From contig NZ_CP045118.1 in assembly GCF_009189165.1 (NCBI RefSeq), forward strand, positions 496,001-560,000: a DNA stretch of 64,000 nucleotides, given 5' to 3'. Below, piece by piece: positions 61,018-64,000 of this stretch. Position 1 is the first letter of the stretch, and each line of letters opens with the position of its first letter. The DNA is from Pseudomonas sp. SCB32 (lineage in GTDB: Bacteria > Pseudomonadota > Gammaproteobacteria > Pseudomonadales > Pseudomonadaceae). The notes under the pieces are model-generated. The model saw nothing but the letters and a program-made list of their open reading frames with translations, made no database searches and was not told the origin of the DNA. Both the position numbers and the translations under genes were made by a program.

Positions 61018-63194
61018 CGCGGCTGCTCCGGGTTGTTATCGAACAGCTTTTCCGGCGGCTGCGGCCGGCTGAACAGGAAGCCCTGGGCGTAGCGGCAGTT
61101 CTCCTGGTGGAGGAAGTCCAGGTGTTCCTGGCGCTCGACGCCCTCGGCCACCACCTCCAGCCCAAGGCTATGGCCGAGGCCGATGATCGCCCGGCAGATG
61201 GCGCTCAGTTCCGGATCGTCCGGCGCGCGGGTGATGAAGCTGCGGTCCACCTTCAGGATGTGCAGCGGATAGCGCTTGAGATAACCCAGCGAGGAATAAC
61301 CGGTACCGAAATCATCCAGCGCCAGGCGCACGCCCTGGGCGGCCAGCTCGCGCAGGCAGGCGAGGGTCTCCGCACCGTCCTGCATCAGCAGGCTTTCGGT
61401 GATCTCCAGCACCAGGCTGCACGGCGACAGGCCGCTTTCCGCGAGAATCTGCCGGACCCGTGCGGCGAAACCCGGCTGCTGCAATTGGCGGCTCGACAGG
61501 TTTACCGAGCAGTACAAATCCTTGCGCCCCTCGCGTTGCCAGAGCGCCGTCTGCCGACAGGCCTGACGCAGCACCCAGTCACCGACTCGGACGATCTCCC
61601 CGGACTCCTCCAGCGCCGGGATGAACTGCAGCGGCGACACCGACTCGCCGTTGCGACTCCAGCGCAGCAGTACCTCCACCGCCACCCAGCGTGCCTGGTT
61701 GCCCTCCAGGCGCACGATGGGCTGGTAATTCAGGCTGAACTCATCGTTGCGCAGCGCCTGGGCCAGCGCGCTCTCCAGATCGAGACGGCGTTGCGCCTCC
61801 GCCTGCAGCTCCTGGCTGAAGCGCGCGTATTGCGCCTTGCCGGCCTCCTTGGCGCGGTACAGCGCCAGGTCCGCGGCCTGCAGCGTGTCGATGGCCTGGC
61901 CTTCGGTGATCAGGCCGGTGATGCCGATGCTGGCGCTGACCACCAGTGTCCGGCCATCCACATGCAGCGGCAGGTGCAGGTAATCGAGCATGCGCTGGGC
62001 GACCTGTTCGGCATCGTTGAGGCTGGCCAGGTCATCGAGCAGCACCACGAACTCGTCGCCGCCGAAGCGCGCCAGGTGATCGCCCAGGCGCAGGCAACGC
62101 AGCAGACGTTGGGCGACTTCCACCAGCACCCGGTCGCCCACCGCGTGGCCGAGGCTGTCGTTGATCAGCTTGAAGCGATCCAGGTCGATGAACAGCAGGG
62201 CGGACTCGCGCGCACCGGGGCGGCGCTGGCGCATCAGTGCCTGCTGCAGCAGCTCGTCCAGGCGCAGGCGGTTGGCCAGGCCGGTCAGTGGGTCGTGCCG
62301 CGCTGCGTGGTTGAGCTGGTGCTCGCTGGCCTTGCGCTGGCTGATGTCGGTCTGCGAGCCGGCCATGCGCCCGTCGGTGATCACCCCGCGCGCCTGCACC
62401 CAGAGGTAGCCGCCGTCGCGCTGGCGGATGCGGTACTCGTGATTGAGCAGCGGGCTGCTGCCGCGCAGGTGCGCATCGATGGCCTGGCGCAGGCCGGGCA
62501 GGTCGTCCGGGTGCACGCGGGTGAACCAGCTGGTACTGCTCTCGCCCAGATTGTCGCGGGAGAGGCCGAGCATGCGCGACCAGCGTTCGGAGACGTAGAG
62601 GCGATCGTTGCCCAGGTCCCAGTCCCAGATGCCATCGTTCGCCCCACGCAGGGCTCGGGCGAAGCGCGCCTCGCTGTCTTCCAGCGCCTGGCGCTGCGCC
62701 GCGCCGTAGGTGTCGATGGCCAGCGACATGTCGAAGAACACCCGCTTGAGCAGGCTGCTGAAGGCCGGGGCTTCCGGCGCATCGCCGAGCAGCTCGTCGA
62801 GCATGTGCTCCAGGTACAAGCGGTAGGCGCCCAGGTACCACTTCAGCTCCACGCCCACATGCTGGTGCACCAGCCCGATGCGCAGGCGATCACGCACATA
62901 ATCGGCGCTCTGCGGGGCGTCCCAGAGTTGGCGGTAGTACTCGAACTGGCTGCGCTTGAGCCGCTCCAGCGTGGCGGGGTCGGCGAGGATCGCCGCCAGG
63001 TGCGGGTAATGGCGCAGGTGGTCGTAGAGTCGCTCGATGAACTGCCGGTGGCACAGATCGAGTTCGCTGGCGCGTCCGTTCAACTGACGGGCATCGTCCT
63101 CGCCCCAGTTCAGATACTCCAGGCGCTGATCGATTTCCGTCATCGACAGGCCGATGCGCTCGAGCACGCTATCGAGCTTCGGTCCCAGGCCCAT
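61014..63194 (-). CDS. globin-coupled sensor with PAS, GGDEF and EAL domains
   Basis: 726-aa c-di-GMP enzyme. An N-terminal globin domain (about 1-170) has the proximal His110 in [27 protein letters not shown] unit follows (about 175-300, [14 protein letters not shown]), then GGDEF (about 305-460) with intact [11 protein letters not shown] and inhibitory site RLGD five residues before it. EAL (about 480-720) has EVLLRW in place of EALLRW and intact [18 protein letters not shown]. Heme-based O2 control of synthesis or breakdown is likely. ATG 63194 has AAGGAG upstream. It overlaps the Aer-type gene by ATGA. Confidence 0.92.
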   Translation of the reverse strand: MGLGPKLDSVLERIGLSMTEIDQRLEYLNWGEDDARQLNGRASELDLCHRQFIERLYDHLRHYPHLAAILADPATLERLKRSQFEYYRQLWDAPQSADYVRDRLRIGLVHQHVGVELKWYLGAYRLYLEHMLDELLGDAPEAPAFSSLLKRVFFDMSLAIDTYGAAQRQALEDSEARFARALRGANDGIWDWDLGNDRLYVSERWSRMLGLSRDNLGESSTSWFTRVHPDDLPGLRQAIDAHLRGSSPLLNHEYRIRQRDGGYLWVQARGVITDGRMAGSQTDISQRKASEHQLNHAARHDPLTGLANRLRLDELLQQALMRQRRPGARESALLFIDLDRFKLINDSLGHAVGDRVLVEVAQRLLRCLRLGDHLARFGGDEFVVLLDDLASLNDAEQVAQRMLDYLHLPLHVDGRTLVVSASIGITGLITEGQAIDTLQAADLALYRAKEAGKAQYARFSQELQAEAQRRLDLESALAQALRNDEFSLNYQPIVRLEGNQARWVAVEVLLRWSRNGESVSPLQFIPALEESGEIVRVGDWVLRQACRQTALWQREGRKDLYCSVNLSSRQLQQPGFAARVRQILAESGLSPCSLVLEITESLLMQDGAETLACLRELAAQGVRLALDDFGTGYSSLGYLKRYPLHILKVDRSFITRAPDDPELSAICRAIIGLGHSLGLEVVAEGVERQEHLDFLHQENCRYAQGFLFSRPQPPEKLFDNNPEQPR

Positions 63195-63355
63195 GCTTGG
63201 CTCCTTGCGGGTGGCTGGTTTTTGTTCGGGCATGAAAAAAGCGCCGGTTCGTCAGCCGAATGAACGGCGACAAACACGGCGCTTTGTCTTGCAGGCCCAC
63301 AAGTCCTGCCCGGCAAAGCCAGCTTCCGCAGCGGCGGAACGCGGGTCGGAGAGTT

Positions 63356-63679
63356 TTACACCAGTGCCCGCGGCGCCGACAACTCTTCCAGCGCAATACT
63401 GAGCCGCCGCCGCAATTCCCCCAGCTCACGAGAGCGGAAGGCATGGCGGCTGCGTTCCAGCACGCCGATGGCGTCGGCCAGCAATGCATGCAACTGCGCC
63501 GTCTCGCTCAGGGGCGCATCCTTGAACCAGCGGCACAGCGGCGCCTGCACGCAATCCTGGGGGCCTTCGAGCACCGCACAGGGGAGACTGTAGGCAGCCA
63601 GCAGGGCACGCACCTGACGGGCCTGCGCCGGGTCCTGGGAAGCGACCAGCAGCTGCACCGGGAACCGGTGGAGAGTCAT
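63356..63679 (-). CDS. small conserved protein, function unknown
   Basis: 107-aa cytosolic protein with an alpha/beta start (VQLLVASQDPAQARQVRALL) and a helical C-terminal half (LHALLADAIGVLERSRHAFR). The first 40 residues resemble the start of a receiver domain but the phospho-acceptor is not seen. ATG 63679 is uncertain; ATG 63691 is also in frame. It lies upstream of the globin-coupled gene on the same strand, 161 bp away. Confidence 0.55.
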   Translation of the reverse strand: MTLHRFPVQLLVASQDPAQARQVRALLAAYSLPCAVLEGPQDCVQAPLCRWFKDAPLSETAQLHALLADAIGVLERSRHAFRSRELGELRRRLSIALEELSAPRALV

Positions 63680-63846
63680 GACAAAGCTCATTGGTGGCAA
63701 AAGGACATCAATGTATCCCTGTATGGGTATTGAGCATTGATCCCTGTCATGCCTGAGCGCGTCCCGTTGGGGGTTGGTGTGATGTGGCTCGCATTGTGGG
63801 CGAGAGGGGCGGTGGCGCTACGCCAGACTCGCCCGTAATAGCAACT

Positions 63847-63960
63847 GCCTTCTGGGTCCCCGCGTTCGCGGGGATGACGGCGCAGCGAGTGGTCAAGTCC
63901 TGTCACTCCCGCGCACGCGGGAGCCCAGAAGACAGCGTAGGAGCGGACCTTGTCCGCGAT
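63847..63960. repeat. bipartite palindrome and REP half element at the window end
   Basis: 63847-63933 is a bipartite palindrome (CCTTCTGGG ... CCCAGAAGAC, hairpins CCCCGCGTTCGCGGGG and CCCGCGCACGCGGG). 63937-63960 is the half element GTAGGAGCGGACCTTGTCCG (plus CGA). No complete gene is visible from 63692 to the end. Confidence 0.8.
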
Positions 63961-64000
63961 TCCCAACGCCCCGAAGAATCAACGCAGGGTGCGCAGATCC

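Noticed and set aside
63688..63966. 92-codon minus-strand frame near the window end
   Set aside because: It is the translation of a bipartite palindrome and a REP half element; such peptides (AFWAPACAGVT type) are known artefacts.
63979..64000. possible 3' end of a minus-strand gene (last codons DLRTLR, then TGA)
   Set aside because: Only seven codons are inside the window; too little to support a gene.

Overview
The window is a chromosomal segment of a high-GC gamma-proteobacterium, almost certainly a Pseudomonas of the P. aeruginosa / P. nitroreducens / P. citronellolis group. From memory, the gene order follows P. aeruginosa PAO1 from about PA0452 to PA0508 (stomatin pair, yccS, dbpA, cold-shock gene, MFS pump, creBCD, a FiuA-like receptor with FecR and sigma factor, glcB, rarD, srkA, modE, comF, bioBFHCD, acyl-CoA dehydrogenases). 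It then jumps to the part of PAO1 that follows dnr (rsmY, LysR, MOSC, pauB, puuR-like). The denitrification block (nir/nor/dnr) that lies between them in PAO1 is absent. I see no prophage, insertion sequence, CRISPR array, rRNA or tRNA. Most spacers longer than 100 bp carry short palindromic repeats of at least five types.

Layout: 0-8 kb envelope and RNA genes (NfeD/slipin, PAP2 lipoprotein, solute-binding protein, YccS, DbpA, cold-shock protein). 8-17.6 kb: two retropepsin-like proteins, an efflux pump, two DUF2780 proteins, a PlsC-type acyltransferase and the CreBC two-component system with CreD. 17.6-25.7 kb: two GST genes, a streptogramin-lyase-like beta-propeller, a PP2C-like protein and a ferrichrome-type TonB receptor with its FecR/ECF pair under a likely Fur box. 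25.7-36.4 kb: NCS1 permease, malate synthase G, GNAT, ACT protein, a 650-bp gene-free region rich in DnaA-box-like words, RarD, SrkA, a very short ModA-like protein, ModE and ComF. 36.5-41.4 kb: the complete biotin cluster behind a BirA-type operator. 41.5-49.3 kb: three paralogous long acyl-CoA dehydrogenases with a GGDEF gene among them; the first has a promoter covered by PsrA-type boxes. 49.3-49.6 kb: the small RNA RsmY with a perfect GacA box. 49.9-59.1 kb: LysR, MOSC protein, PhoX phosphatase behind a Pho box, an FNR-like regulator lacking one cluster cysteine, a fourfold-repeat membrane protein and a polyamine-degradation operon behind a 50-bp palindrome. 59.4-63.7 kb: a globin-coupled GGDEF/EAL protein overlapping an Aer-type chemoreceptor.

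The most notable unlabelled elements are regulatory: rsmY and its UAS; a cold-shock leader with two perfect copies of the anti-Shine-Dalgarno heptamer; the BirA, PsrA, CreB, Fur and Pho sites; the pau palindrome; and the DnaA-box-like cluster. I found no clearly new multi-gene system. The best leads for new biology are the cold-shock leader, the 31.2-31.8 kb DnaA-like region, the FNR-like regulator with a three-cysteine set, and the mini-ModA beside ModE.
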